Assembly (NCBI GenBank): GCA_037783545.1
Contig: JBBELK010000492.1
Location: 620,001 to 684,000 of the forward strand
Reading direction: 5' to 3'
Length of the DNA: 64,000 bases
Source: Henricia sp. BOLD:AAB3569
Taxonomy: Eukaryota; Echinodermata; Asteroidea; Spinulosida; Echinasteridae
Positions 10,468 through 21,880 of the stretch are shown piece by piece (position 1 is the stretch's first letter; every line of letters begins with the position of its first letter). Below the pieces are notes generated by a model. It saw nothing but the letters and a program-made list of their open reading frames with translations, made no database searches and had not been told where the DNA came from. The position numbers and the translations under genes are program-made.

Positions 10468-10670
10468 ACGTGTGTCGTCTCTACATAAGCCTGTGGGGTC
10501 GATGACATACGCCTGTCCAGTGATGTTTAGAACCCGTCATTAATGCCACAAGTCACAGTCTAAGGCGGCATCAGCTAAGGAGAGCAGATCACCAGGGAGA
10601 GGACAACAGCGGCTTTTAGGGAGACCGGCATATTCGATTTCGGTCCCATCGTACAGCCTTTTGGTCCAAG

Positions 10671-11618
10671 ATGGAGGTTTCTGCACAAGAGCTATGCCAG
10701 CAACTGATACATCAGATTGGCGGACTATCCCGGGAGGCTTTGCTCAAGGTGTGTCAACACATTGGTCTCCCTGGATTCGAGGAACTGGTGGAAAAGGAAG
10801 AAACCTCAAGGGCTCTGGTTAGAAAAATACACCGACAGGTGCTAAGTGAACATTTAGAAACCAGAGAAGATGAAGGTCTGTCAGTATATCGTGACCTCAG
10901 TGATTTTCTTCAGAAGATAGGAGACGAGTCTGAGAAACTACAGGTACCGCACACGGAGAAGCCAGCAACGACGACAAAGGCTGCAGAGTCCACCAACCCT
11001 ACGTACACGGCAGGGTTTGTCACACGCCGAGAGTTAAAAATATCAGGGCAAATTGGCGAACCGGATCAGCGAGATCGGCTTTCCTTCTCCAGCCTGGCCC
11101 ACCAGATTGAGAGCGGCGGAACCAAAGGTTACAGTGAGCATGAGATCACTGAGGCAGTAATCCGAGCTGTTGTACCAGGGTCAGCTTTAAGGAGTTACCT
11201 CGAAGGGCGGAGTGACCTCACATTGCCAAGTATTCGTCGACTGCTTCGATCCCACTATCAGGAGAAGGATGCAACCGAGCTATACCATCAGTTGTCTCGG
11301 TTGTCCCAAGACAGCAGAGAGTCACCACAGAGTTTCCTAATGCGGGCCCTTGACCACCGACAAAAGGTGATTTTTGCCAGCCAGGAATCAGGCTCTGGCG
11401 TTAAATACGACTCGGCCCTCGTACAAAATATGTTCCCACACTCCATTCTGACAGGACTGAGGAGTAACCCAGTGAAGAGTGAAATCAGGACCCTACTAAG
11501 TGACCCTCTGACGACAGATGAAATCCTCCTCGAGAAGCTGAATATAGCCGCGGGCCATGAGACTAAACGGAGGGAGAAGCTGGGACAATCTAGGACCGCC
11601 CTGGTGAGGTCAGTTTAA
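10671..11618 (+). CDS. Gypsy Gag, unit 1 (315 aa, open)
   Basis: This is the only long intact frame in the unit, starting ATG at 10671 about 220 bp after the primer-binding site. It is mainly helical and hydrophilic with no membrane segment. A central stretch (about residues 150-250, with GTKGYSEHEITEAV and YHQLSRLSQDSRESPQSFLM) has the look of a Gypsy capsid region with its uptake-like Q/E-S-x-x-x-F pattern. A basic tail leads to a stop at 11616. The nucleocapsid zinc knuckle is downstream in a broken frame at about 11860. The product would form the particle of the retrotransposon. It differs from the unit 2 copy by very few bases (for example Ala/Thr at residue 47). Gag assignment rests on position and composition. 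Confidence 0.7.
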   Translation: MEVSAQELCQQLIHQIGGLSREALLKVCQHIGLPGFEELVEKEETSRALVRKIHRQVLSEHLETREDEGLSVYRDLSDFLQKIGDESEKLQVPHTEKPATTTKAAESTNPTYTAGFVTRRELKISGQIGEPDQRDRLSFSSLAHQIESGGTKGYSEHEITEAVIRAVVPGSALRSYLEGRSDLTLPSIRRLLRSHYQEKDATELYHQLSRLSQDSRESPQSFLMRALDHRQKVIFASQESGSGVKYDSALVQNMFPHSILTGLRSNPVKSEIRTLLSDPLTTDEILLEKLNIAAGHETKRREKLGQSRTALVRSV

Positions 11619-11849
11619 CAACAGAACACCAATGAAGAGGCATCAGAAGGGGATAACCCTGGCAAGAAAACACCCAAGCCAGGTACGCTCATGACAGACT
11701 TGGCTGAGCTAAAAGCAGGGATCGCCGAGATAGACACCCTAAAGCGGCAACTGACTAGTTAACAGGACACCCTACAGGCCACCCCCCTCCCCCCGCTCGT
11801 CAACAAGAATGGCAACAGTTATCCGAAAGCCGACGACCACAGAATAATT

Positions 11850-12189
11850 ACAGACGTCGCCGGGGCTGCCCCAACTGCCAACGAGAGGGAACTGGCAGTA
11901 GTTGTGATCACTGCTTCCACTGTGGATCGAGTGAGCATTTTGCCCGGGGGTGTCGCCGACCAAGAAACTACCAGACGGGAAACGGCGAGCGGTTACTGCC
12001 ACGGGACGAGCAGTAACCGTTGGATCTGTGCACCACAAGTCCCATGTCTATAACATATCTCCATCAAATCAAACAAAAGTTGCCAATCTTGTCGGGAAGC
12101 GCTGCCTTGTAAACTGCCAGATACAAGGAGTCAAAACAAGAGCGCTGTGGGACATGGGTGCCCAAGTCTCTGTCATTCCGGCAGACTGA
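11850..12189 (+). pseudogene. Gypsy nucleocapsid zinc finger and protease, unit 1, disabled
   Basis: An extended cysteine-rich finger (CPNCQREG, then CFHCGSSEHFARGC) lies at about 11867-11953. The protease frame follows at 11950-12189 and contains ALWDMGAQVSVI. The family's catalytic triplet is D-[ST]-G, so here the Thr/Ser position is Met, predicted to be inactive. A TGA stop follows IPAD at 12187. Both faults are identical in unit 2. Confidence 0.8.
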
Positions 12190-13560
12190 AAGATGGAAAA
12201 TATCCCAAACGCCGAGATCCGCCCCATTTCAGATCTCCTAGGTACAGACGACCTCAGTCTGACTGCAGCGAATGGGTCAGCAATCCCTTATGACGGATGG
12301 CTCGAGGTCTCCTTTACACTATAACGAGGTAAACAAATCAAAGCCCCAATGCTCCTTACCACAGCAACAACCGGAGTGCCCATCATCGGCTACAATGTCA
12401 TTGAAGAGATAATCAAGGCGGACGACTCGAGCTGTGGTCCAATACAAGCAGTAAAGACAGCTTTCCCGTCTTTGGCAAGAGGAGAAATCAAAATGCTGGT
12501 CAACCTTATACAAAAGGAACCACCGAGTGTAGGTGCAACGTAGTAGTGGGACGGAGCAATGTGATGCTACCAAAGAAGAGTATCAGTGAAGTGTGGTGTC
12601 ACGTCCATGCTAGCTACTTCCCAAGAGACACCAACGTCGTTTTCGAGCCCGATGTGACTGCCCCTTGGCCTGAGGATCTTCACCCCCAGCCAGTCATCGT
12701 AAAGCTTGACCAGGACCAAACACACAAAATTCCAATCCTCGTTGCCAATTATGCAGACCATGATATAGTACTTCCCAAGTGCACTCCCCTCGGCACTATT
12801 GAAGCAGCTGTGGCTGTTGAACCCATCATCCGTCAACGTCCAAGTACTCTAGAGTCAGTAGCACAAGTGAATTGCGTGACACCAACAGAAGGAGAAAGTT
12901 AATGGGTGCCACCTGTTGACTTAAGTCGCCTGTCGGAAGAACAGCGTCAACTTGCAGTACAGATACTCAGGGAAGATGCCAATGCATTTGCCCGTGATGA
13001 GAATGATTTGGGTTGCATCCAAAATTGGCAAATGCACCTCCGCCTACAAGATAGTCGTCCCGTACAAAAAAACATACACGTCCATCCCTCCTCCCCTTTA
13101 TCGAGAAGTCAAATCCTATCTTCAAGAACTGCTACAGAAAGGATGGATTAGAAAGTCAGAGTCGCCCTACTCCTCACCGGTAGTCTGTGCAAGAAAGAAA
13201 GACGGATCGCTGCGCCTGTGCATCGACTACCGGGAGTTAAACCGCAAGACCATACCCGACTAGCAACCGATACCCCGAATACAATATGTCTTGGACAGCC
13301 TTGGTGGTAATGCGTGGTTTTCGACATTGGACCAGGGCAAAGCCTATCAGGGTTTCATGGCAGAAGACAGCAGGGAAGCAACAGCATTCATCACACCTTG
13401 GGGATTGTATGAGTGGCTTCGAATCCCATTCGGCCTCACCAATGCCCCAGCAGTGTTTCAGAGGTGCATGGAGTCATGCCTGGACGGTTTAGTCGGTGAG
13501 ATTGCTGTTGTCTACCTGGATGATATCTTGGTGTACAGGCCGTCATTCGAAAAGCAGGTC
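12190..13560 (+). pseudogene. Gypsy reverse transcriptase, unit 1, broken off
   Basis: Linker frames lie at 12349-12543 and 12546-12902. The RT fingers follow ([22 protein letters not shown], about 13195-13260), then a TAG at 13261. Next comes the palm with [22 protein letters not shown] and the catalytic VVYLDDIL (about 13510-13533). The frame ends at the duplication junction 13560, where LTR sequence begins. RNase H and integrase are therefore missing from this copy. Confidence 0.88.
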
Positions 13561-13956
13561 GTGAATGTAGACCTTCTCATGTTAAAGTTTTATTTGTAAT
13601 CATTTTCAATTTTTCATCTAGAGTTTGAGTTTTACTATTATCAGTTAACCTGTGTGAACTGTTATTTTTACTTTTTGCAGTGCTTACACAGTAACTCATA
13701 TATCCATGTACATAGTCATTTACTGCAACTTTTAACTCTCGATTTTTCGCGCATATTTAATGAAGGTCACATTCCTAAGCCCAGCTGCCCATACTTTAAT
13801 GCAGAAAGGCTGGGACTGACCAAGAGTTGTATTGCCCTATGGGGATTATCACCCAGGCAATGTTTATCTGTGGTTTCTAGCCAAGACTTTTAGACTTACG
13901 CCAGTCTCTTGTTTATTTCAGAGCCATGCTGTGTTACGCATGTACATTATATATAT

Positions 13957-14392
13957 GGGTCTGTCCACAGTAATGGGGTACATTTCTGTAACATTCAAGA
14001 TCTTAGCTCCGTGTTCACTTCAAATGTCTTAATTTTATCTTTAAATTATCAAGCTAAACTGAGGAAATAACTTTTTCACCAAGGAGTAAGAAAAATAGTC
14101 TTACAACATACATTTCTGAAAACCCCGTGCACAAATTTTCCTATTACGCGTGTAACAAAGACGGAAAAAAATGTCACAAAATGGTCTGTCCACGTTACCT
14201 ACGTAATAGGAAAATTTGTACACAAGCTTTTCAAAAATGTATGTTGTGGCAGAATTTTTTTACCTTTTTGGGCAAAAGTTATCTCCTGAGAACAAAACAA
14301 GGACATTTCTTTAATTCTGAGATAAACTAAAGACATCTGAAAGGATTTATTGACTTACTTTTCAAATGTACCCCATTACTGTGGACAGACCC
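13957..14392. mobile_element. MITE with GGGTCTGTCCACAG inverted ends, TSD ATAT, only in unit 2
   Basis: The ends GGGTCTGTCCACAGTAATGG and its complement are perfect over about 29 bp. The flanks are ATAT at 13953-13956 and 14393-14396. Unit 1 at about 7846-7862 is the empty site, which confirms both boundaries. No coding capacity is recognised. Internal symmetry continues (TTTCCTATTACG near 14137 against CGTAATAGGAAA near 14203). Confidence 0.92.
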
Positions 14393-17206
14393 ATATACCA
14401 GTTATGCACTCTCAGCAACACTATAATGTATTGTGGATCAGTGCAAGTCTATTCAGGCACAGTGCTGATTAATGGTGACTGCAGTCACTAGTTAAGCGTC
14501 GGTCACAACCCACCGTGCATGTTTTTAGTCCGTACGTTTGTTGGGGAGGCCACGGCCGCCACGTTTTTCTGAAAACCTGTGGAGGGAGTGGTAAGAGCAG
14601 GGAGGGAGTACGTCAACGCGCGTCACCCGCACGGTTGCGCAAGGTGTAAGTACGTGGCCCGCACGCGCATTTTTTTTTACACCACTGCGAGGGGTAATCC
14701 TTCGTTACAGCGCACGTACAAAGACTACGAACAAGTCGCGCATGCGTAATAAGCCCCATAAGCCAATGATTGCAAACCACGTGTCTGTCGACGATGATAC
14801 CGGTGACTTTTCACTGATACCGGTGACTTTTTACCACAGAAAAAAATTGAGGGGTAGCTGATATTGGCTTCGAGACCTTGTATGCAAAACATAGTTTAAT
14901 GATACTACATGCACGTAAGCTGAAAAATATGTGTTTCCTAGTCTTCTATATTTTCCCACCCTCAACGGGGTTTTTCCATATCAAATATGCACCTACTGAC
15001 ATGACTGATGTTTTTATTGAGTAATTTTAAAGAATTTTACAATTCTGATACTGAACATTTAGAAGAATATTGAGTATTTAGAAGAAGTGATTGAAAAAGT
15101 GTTTGGAGGGAACGTTTTAAAAGTGACTTTAGGTAACAAAAAGTGTTTCATGGGGCAAATTATAGTGTTAAAAAAAAAACAATCAAAAAGTGTTTCAAAA
15201 GAACGATCAAAACGTCGTTTCGAAAGAAAGATCGAAACGTTTCGAAAGACGACCAAAATGTCGTTTAGAAAGAACGATCAAAACGTCGTTTCGAAAGATT
15301 GATCGAAACGTTGTTTCGAAAGAACGATCGAAACGCGTTTCGAAAGAACGATCGAAACGCGTTTCAAGGGAAAGAAGAAAAAAAAGTTTCGGAAACAGAG
15401 TTACCTTATACATGTACATGGAGGAAGGAAATGCCTTAGGCCTATGGGCTTATACTTTTGGGGACTGTTGTCGATCGACATAAAAAAAACATGCACTGAT
15501 CCTTTGGCTGATATTTTAATATGTACGCAGTTCTTCTTTTTTTTCCTTTCTAATCAATCATGATATTTATCTTATTATAATACATATTGTACAGCACATA
15601 TACGTACGGGGAACTTTAGTCTCTTCACCAGCAGTGAAATGGTGCGTTTTCTGCCAAATTCCCCTCGCAGTGGTGTAAAAAAAAAATGCGCGGCCCGCAC
15701 GCCACGCCTGGCCGTGAGCGGTTGCGTGCATCGTACGTTGCGCAAGTGGTAAGTGAGTTGAACGTGCTTACAACGTGCTTACAACGTACGATCTCCGTGC
15801 GATTGCCACGTTATCGTACGGAGGCCGTACTTACACGTGCTGCTTACGTATGGTGTCATTACTCACTCGCATGTTAGTGCGTGCAAGTGCGACGAACGTG
15901 AGTTTTTTTTGGGGGGTGGGGGGTGGGGGTATATATAGAAGGACCTTCCGAGGTTCTCCAGAAGTCCCAGCTGCTGCTGCCTCGGATTTTTATATATACT
16001 GCAGAAATCAGTGCACACAACGTGCGTTGTAAGTGGGGAGCACGTGCTTACTCGGTACGGTCCAAGTGAGTTCTGCGTGCTCATTTGACAGTTGAACTGG
16101 GGAAGTGCCGAGTAAGTACGGACCACGCACTTATCACGTGCGCAGCACGCACGTGCTAAGTGCGCCGTCCGTAGAGCAACTGACCGTAGGAAAAATTTAA
16201 ATTTAAAATTAAAAATTTTAAAAGACTCACGGAGTCAGTGCGTTGTGCGCTCATTGGCTGTAGAGGGCACGCGCGTCACCCGTACTGGGGGTGAATCCGT
16301 AGCCCGAACGCAGCGAAAGTTCCTCGTGCACTAAAAGTGCTACGGCGTGTCTGCGTGCTCCCAAATCCGTACTGAGGCGGTACTCACCACGTACGGATCC
16401 CCGAATTTTGCCCACGTTTTTGCAAGTAGACAGCACGCACTTGCAAGTACGCCGGTTTGGGACCACGGCTTTAGGCACATGTTTACGATATGTACTTGTC
16501 ACTCTTAGAAGAATGAAATTAACTCGAATCTGTCAAAGTGCATGTAGTTGTACTTACGGTTTAACTATTATGTAAATTCCTTTTTAAATTATTATTACTG
16601 CGATTTGTTTTTGACATTGGTATTTTCTTTTATTCTGAATACTGTTTTTGAGTACATGCACTTGCATATTTCGAATTGGTTTTCAGCCAGAAATAAGTTG
16701 GATTATGTCTGGGATCAGAGGCTTAGTTTAATTTCTCCTTACTGACCTAGTTACGGTCAAATGTCAGTTTTAGTTGTTATTGATTATGGTTTTAAGACAT
16801 TGACAATTATTGTGTTTTAGGTGATGTTTATTAGCCTGTGTAACTTGTAATTCTGACCTGAGACTTTGCTGAGTGAAGAACAGTGACCACAAACCCAAGC
16901 TAAACCAGTGTCCCTCTGTTTGTATTTTTACAGTCATTGATGAATCCCCCAGCGGTTACCCATTAGCCGTTGCGGGTGCAACATTTGGCGACCACGAATT
17001 GGGACGTGTGTCGTCTCTACATAAGCCTGTGGGGTCGATGACATACGCCTGTCCAGTGATGTTTAGAACCCGTCATTAATGCCACAAGTCACAGTCTAAG
17101 GCGGCATCAGCTAAGGAGAGCAGATCACCAGGGAGAGGACAACAGCGGCTTTTAGGGAGACCGGCATATTCGATTTCGGTCCCATCGTACAGCCTTTTGG
17201 TCCAAG

Positions 17207-18154
17207 ATGGAGGTTTCTGCACAAGAGCTATGCCAGCAACTGATACATCAGATTGGCGGACTATCCCGGGAGGCTTTGCTCAAGGTGTGTCAACACATTG
17301 GTCTCCCTGGATTCGAGGAACTGGTGGAAAAGGAAGAAACCTCAAGGACTCTGGTTAGAAAAATACACCGACAGGTGCTAAGTGAACATTTAGAAACCAG
17401 AGAAGATGAAGGTCTGTCAGTATATCGTGACCTCAGTGATTTTCTTCAGAAGATAGGAGACGAGTCTGAGAAACTACAGGTACCGCACACGGAGAAGCCA
17501 GCAACGACGACAAAGGCTGCAGAGTCCACCAACCCTACGTACACGGCAGGGTTTGTCACACGCCGAGAGTTAAAAATATCAGGGCAAATTGGCGAACCGG
17601 ATCAGCGAGATCGGCTTTCCTTCTCCAGCCTGGCCCACCAGATTGAGAGCGGCGGAACCAAAGGTTACAGTGAGCATGAGATCACTGAGGCAGTAATCCG
17701 AGCTGTTGTACCAGGGTCAGCTTTAAGGAGTTACCTCGAAGGGCGGAGTGACCTCACATTGCCAAGTATTCGTCGACTGCTTCGATCCCACTATCAGGAG
17801 AAGGATGCAACCGAGCTATACCATCAGTTGTCTCGGTTGTCCCAAGACAGCAGAGAGTCACCACAGAGTTTCCTAATGCGGGCCCTTGACCACCGACAAA
17901 AGGTGATTTTTGCCAGCCAGGAATCAGGCTCTGGCGTTAAATACGACTCGGCCCTCGTACAAAATATGTTCCCACACTCCATTCTGACAGGACTGAGGAG
18001 TAACCCAGTGAAGAGTGAAATCAGGACCCTACTAAGTGACCCTCTGACGACAGATGAAATCCTCCTCGAGAAGCTGAATATAGCCGCGGGCCATGAGACT
18101 AAACGGAGGGAGAAGCTGGGACAATCTAGGACCGCCCTGGTGAGGTCAGTTTAA
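17207..18154 (+). CDS. Gypsy Gag, unit 2 (315 aa, open)
   Basis: Duplicate of the Gag at 10671-11618 with the same length, start and stop, and almost identical sequence (Thr in place of Ala at residue 47). It keeps an open frame even though the downstream protease and RT carry shared stops. With so few substitutions since the copy event, the open frame says little about selection. Confidence 0.7.
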   Translation: MEVSAQELCQQLIHQIGGLSREALLKVCQHIGLPGFEELVEKEETSRTLVRKIHRQVLSEHLETREDEGLSVYRDLSDFLQKIGDESEKLQVPHTEKPATTTKAAESTNPTYTAGFVTRRELKISGQIGEPDQRDRLSFSSLAHQIESGGTKGYSEHEITEAVIRAVVPGSALRSYLEGRSDLTLPSIRRLLRSHYQEKDATELYHQLSRLSQDSRESPQSFLMRALDHRQKVIFASQESGSGVKYDSALVQNMFPHSILTGLRSNPVKSEIRTLLSDPLTTDEILLEKLNIAAGHETKRREKLGQSRTALVRSV

Positions 18155-18379
18155 CAACAGAACACCAATGAAGAGGCATCAGAAGGGGATAACCCTGGCA
18201 AGAAAACACCCAAGCCAGGTACGCTCATGACAGACTTGGCTGAGCTAAAAGCAGGGATCGCCGAGATAGACACCCTAAAGCGGCAACTGACTAGTTAACA
18301 GGACACCCTACAGGCCACCCCCCTCCCCCCGCTCGTCAACAAGAATGGCAACAGTTATCCGAAAGCCGACGACCACAGA

Positions 18380-18717
18380 ATAATTCGCCGGGGCTGCCCC
18401 AACTGCCAACGAGAGGGAACTGGCAGTAGTTGTGATCACTGCTTCCACTGTGGATCGAGTGAGCATTTTGCCCGGGGGTGTCGCCGACCAAGAAACTACC
18501 AGACGGGAAACGGCGAGCGGTTACTGCCACGGGACGAGCAGTAACCGTTGGATCTGTGCACCACAAGTCCCATGTCTATAACATATCTCCATCAAATCAA
18601 ACAAAAGTTGCCAATCTTGTCGGGAAGCGCTGCCTTGTAAACTGCCAGATACAAGGAGTCAAAACAAGAGCGCTGTGGGACATGGGTGCCCAAGTCTCTG
18701 TCATTCCGGCAGACTGA
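18380..18717 (+). pseudogene. Gypsy nucleocapsid and protease, unit 2, disabled
   Basis: Same CFHCGSSEHFARGC finger and same DMG-for-DTG protease change with the same TGA stop at 18715 as unit 1, so these defects are older than the duplication. The 8-bp deletion next to the finger is private to this copy. Confidence 0.8.
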
Positions 18718-20776
18718 AAGATGGAAAATATCCCAAACGCCGAGATCCGCCCCATTTCAGATCTCCTAGGTACAGACGACCTCAGTCTGACTGCAGCGAA
18801 TGGGTCAGCAATCCCTTATGACGGATGGCTCGAGGTCTCCTTTACACTATAACGAGGTAAACAAATCAAAGCCCCAATGCTCCTTACCACAGCAACAACC
18901 GGAGTGCCCATCATCGGCTACAATGTCATTGAAGAGATAATCAAGGCGGACGACTCGAGCTGTGGTCCAATACAAGCAGTAAAGACAGCTTTCCCGTCTT
19001 TGGCAAGAGGAGAAATCAAAATGCTGGTCAACCTTATACAAAAGGAACCACCGAGTGTAGGTGCAACGTAGTAGTGGGACGGAGCAATGTGATGCTACCA
19101 AAGAAGAGTATCAGTGAAGTGTGGTGTCACGTCCATGCTAGCTACTTCCCAAGAGACACCAACGTCGTTTTCGAGCCCGATGTGACTGCCCCTTGGCCTG
19201 AGGATCTTCACCCCCAGCCAGTCATCGTAAAGCTTGACCAGGACCAAACACACAAAATTCCAATCCTCGTTGCCAATTATGCAGACCATGATATAGTACT
19301 TCCCAAGTGCACTCCCCTCGGCACTATTGAAGCAGCTGTGGCTGTTGAACCCATCATCCGTCAACGTCCAAGTACTCTAGAGTCAGTAGCACAAGTGAAT
19401 TGCGTGACACCAACAGAAGGAGAAAGTTAATGGGTGCCACCTGTTGACTTAAGTCGCCTGTCGGAAGAACAGCGTCAACTTGCAGTACAGATACTCAGGG
19501 AAGAAGCCAATGCATTTGCCCGTGATGAGAATGATTTGGGTTGCATCCAAAATTGGCAAATGCACCTCCGCCTACAAGATAGTCGTCCCGTACAAAAAAA
19601 CATACACGTCCATCCCTCCTCCCCTTTATCGAGAAGTCAAATCCTATCTTCAAGAACTGCTACAGAAAGGATGGATTAGAAAGTCAGAGTCGCCCTACTC
19701 CTCACCGGTAGTCTGTGTAAGAAAGAAAGACGGATCGCTGCGCCTGTGCATCGACTACCGGGAGTTAAACCGCAAGACCATACCCGACTAGCAACCGATA
19801 CCCCGAATACAATATGTCTTGGACAGCCTTGGTGGTAATGCGTGGTTTTCGACATTGGACCAGGGCAAAGCCTATCAGGGTTTCATGGCAGAAGACAGCA
19901 GGGAAGCAACAGCATTCATCACACCTTGGGGATTGTATGAGTGGCTTCGAATCCCATTCGGCCTCACCAATGCCCCAGCAGTGTTTCAGAGGTGCATGGA
20001 GTCATGCCTGGACGGTTTAGTCGGTGAGATTGCTGTTGTCTACCTGGATGATATCCTGGTGTACAGCCCGTCATTCGAAAAGCAGGTCGAGTATCTTCGT
20101 CGAGTATTGAGGCGTTTGCAAGCAAGAGGTGAGGTACCTGGGCCGAGTTGTTTCTTGTAAAGGTTACAAGATGGATCCCGCAGATGTAGCAGCAGTGGAG
20201 GCCCTTCGCGATAGACGGCCAGGTACTGTAGGTGAACTGAGGAAGGTACTGGGGCTGCTTGGCTACTGCCGCCAATACATCCAAAACTTCTCCTGCATTG
20301 CAAAGCCCCTGTACGAACTACTCCAGAAACAAGGCGATGAGGGTCAGAGAGAAAGGGGAAAACTACATCCACAACAGAGAAAAGCGTATAAGAAGAACTG
20401 TATGGGACATGTCCCCTCTTGGCAGCCAATCACTTGGACATATTCCCACCAGTCAATCCTGGAACGCCTTCTGAGATGCCCTACGTCTCCACCAGTAATG
20501 GGTTTCCCCGACCACAAGAAACCATTCATCTTACACACTGACGCCTCACATCACGGATTGGGTGCTGTGCTTTACCAAGAACAAGATGGCAAGAAACGGA
20601 TGATTGGCTATGGTTCTCGTACACTTACTGCGGCAGAAAAAAACTACCACCTTCACTCCGGTAAGCTGGAGTTCCTTGCCCTAAAATGGGCAGTCACAGA
20701 GAAGTTCATGGATTACCTGTACGGACCAGGTGATATGAGACACTACAACCTGACACAGGCCACACTCCTACATTAA
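18718..20776 (+). pseudogene. Gypsy RT and RNase H, unit 2 and unique continuation
   Basis: The RT fingers (about 19722-19788, TAG at 19789) and palm with VVYLDDIL (about 20037-20060) match unit 1. Past 20088 the sequence is unique and continues the same gene. The RT thumb (GELRKVLGLLGYCRQYIQNF) lies at about 20230-20290. The frame 20129-20776 carries the RNase H start HTDASHHGLGAVLY (about 20536) and GKLEFLALKWAVTEKFMDYL (about 20660-20717). RNase H then stops short of its second half and runs into unrelated text. Integrase is absent, so an internal deletion joined RNase H to the pol tail. Confidence 0.85.
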
Positions 20777-21345
20777 GCCACAGCACTGAGGAGTTTATCC
20801 CGGTAGCTCACCAACAGGACAAAGACGCCTCGAGTAGCACTGCTGCCAACACGGCACTAGCCGATGCCCCCGCCCTAGTCCCTATAACTGACGCTCCTGA
20901 AACTCCTACTGTCCCAGTATCGTACTGCAGCACAGGCAGAAACCCAGGGACCAGCCGAGGTAGAGCAACCAGACATCCCTGAACCAGTCCAGTCCCCGCA
21001 GGAGGAGCCCACCCACGGACCAGAAACCCCAGCCGCAAAGCGACTCTACCCACCAAGACAACGACAACCTCCACAGCGGCTAAGTTACCAACAACTGGGT
21101 GAGTTACAAACGCCACAGCCAGGCGTCAACACAGTCAGTGCAGGAAGCAGTTCACCTCAGCTGAACTACATGTACCAGCACCCCATGCTACCAGCACCTC
21201 CACCAATCCCACCCATACCACTATAGCCACCGATTCCCGTGCAGTGGATTACACAAATGATGGTACCCTGGCAACTGGCACCTACAGTAACATCACAATG
21301 GCAACAACCTTACCAACCGTTAGGTTAACTGAACCAGAACTCATT
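20777..21345 (+). pseudogene. Proline/glutamine-rich C-terminal tail of Gypsy pol
   Basis: A broken frame with AKRLYPPRQRQPPQRLS (about 21027-21080) and a P/Q-rich stretch up to LPAPPPIPPIPL (about 21190-21225). It resembles the low-complexity tails that follow integrase in Gypsy pol. It lies just upstream of the polypurine tract, which fixes the integrase deletion between about 20720 and 20780. Confidence 0.6.
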
Positions 21346-21419
21346 CTAAGAGGGCCAACGTTCAATTTTTATGTTTTTTTGTTGTTTTGTCTCAAATGTT
21401 GAGGGACAACATTTATTTT

Positions 21420-21431
21420 GTCGGGGGCGAG
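21420..21431 (+). promoter_or_regulatory. Polypurine tract of the Gypsy element
   Basis: GTCGGGGGCGAG abuts the TG of the 3' LTR at 21432, the expected place for the plus-strand primer of reverse transcription. It contains two C, so it is an imperfect purine run. Confidence 0.65.
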
Positions 21432-21880
21432 TGTAGCGATATTGGGGTACCCCTCTTTATCTTTTTTCCCCTCCCCCACTCTCTTGAAGCATTTGCATGT
21501 AATGCTTATTAGTACAGAGTGTCAACTACGGTTGCGTGTTATGATGCCCACCCTCACAGGAAATAGCTACGGGGCACATGGGGAGGATGGTGTCATTCCT
21601 GTGGGGCACTGGAGGCTTGTGTGGTGGCCTTTGTTCTTTGGTCATTCTGACCTGAGACTTTGCTGAGTGAAGAACAGTGACCACAAACCCAAGCTAAACC
21701 AGTGTCCCTCTGTTTGTATTTTTACAGGTATGTTACATTCTTTGCCTTATTTATAAATATCATTGAGGCCTACATGAAATATCTTTTTTTGTCATTCTAA
21801 GTGTTAGTTCAGGAAAGTGATAAAGGCCCAAATGTACATGTATCAAGGACAGCATGTGACTTTATTTGGAAATTATTTTA
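21432..21880 (+). mobile_element. 3' LTR of the Gypsy element, truncated
   Basis: It matches 5773-6274 in the 5' LTR with a few substitutions. One 5' LTR stretch (about 6163-6218, TATAAGTGTGTAAATG... to ...CATAAAGCACAAG) is absent. Homology ends at 21880, where LINE-like sequence begins, so the target duplication of the Gypsy insertion cannot be read. Confidence 0.88.

Larger units (their letters stand above)
6466..13560. repeat. Tandem segmental duplication, unit 1 (LTR interior to mid-RT)
   Basis: This unit runs from GTGAATGTAGACCTTCTC inside the 5' LTR to AAAGCAGGTC in the middle of the reverse transcriptase. The whole unit is then repeated at 13561-20088 with only scattered substitutions and small indels. 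Unit 1 carries a 995-bp MITE (6729-7723) that unit 2 lacks. At the junction (13560/13561) RT text switches abruptly to LTR text, so this is a duplication inside one element and not two insertions. Confidence 0.92.
13561..20088. repeat. Tandem segmental duplication, unit 2
   Basis: Second copy of 6466-13560 in the same orientation. It lacks the 6729 MITE but has its own 436-bp MITE at 13957-14392 with 4-bp duplication. Small differences include an 8-bp deletion near 18384 (unit 1 11854-11862) and a dinucleotide difference near 16934. It shares unit 1's stop codons in protease and RT. Confidence 0.92.

Noticed and set aside
13561-20088. A second, independent Gypsy insertion
   Set aside because: It starts in mid LTR and shares inactivating mutations with unit 1, so it is a tandem duplication.
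20808-21116. Hydrophobic minus-strand ORF
   Set aside because: Antisense to the proline/glutamine-rich tail of Gypsy pol; a shadow frame.
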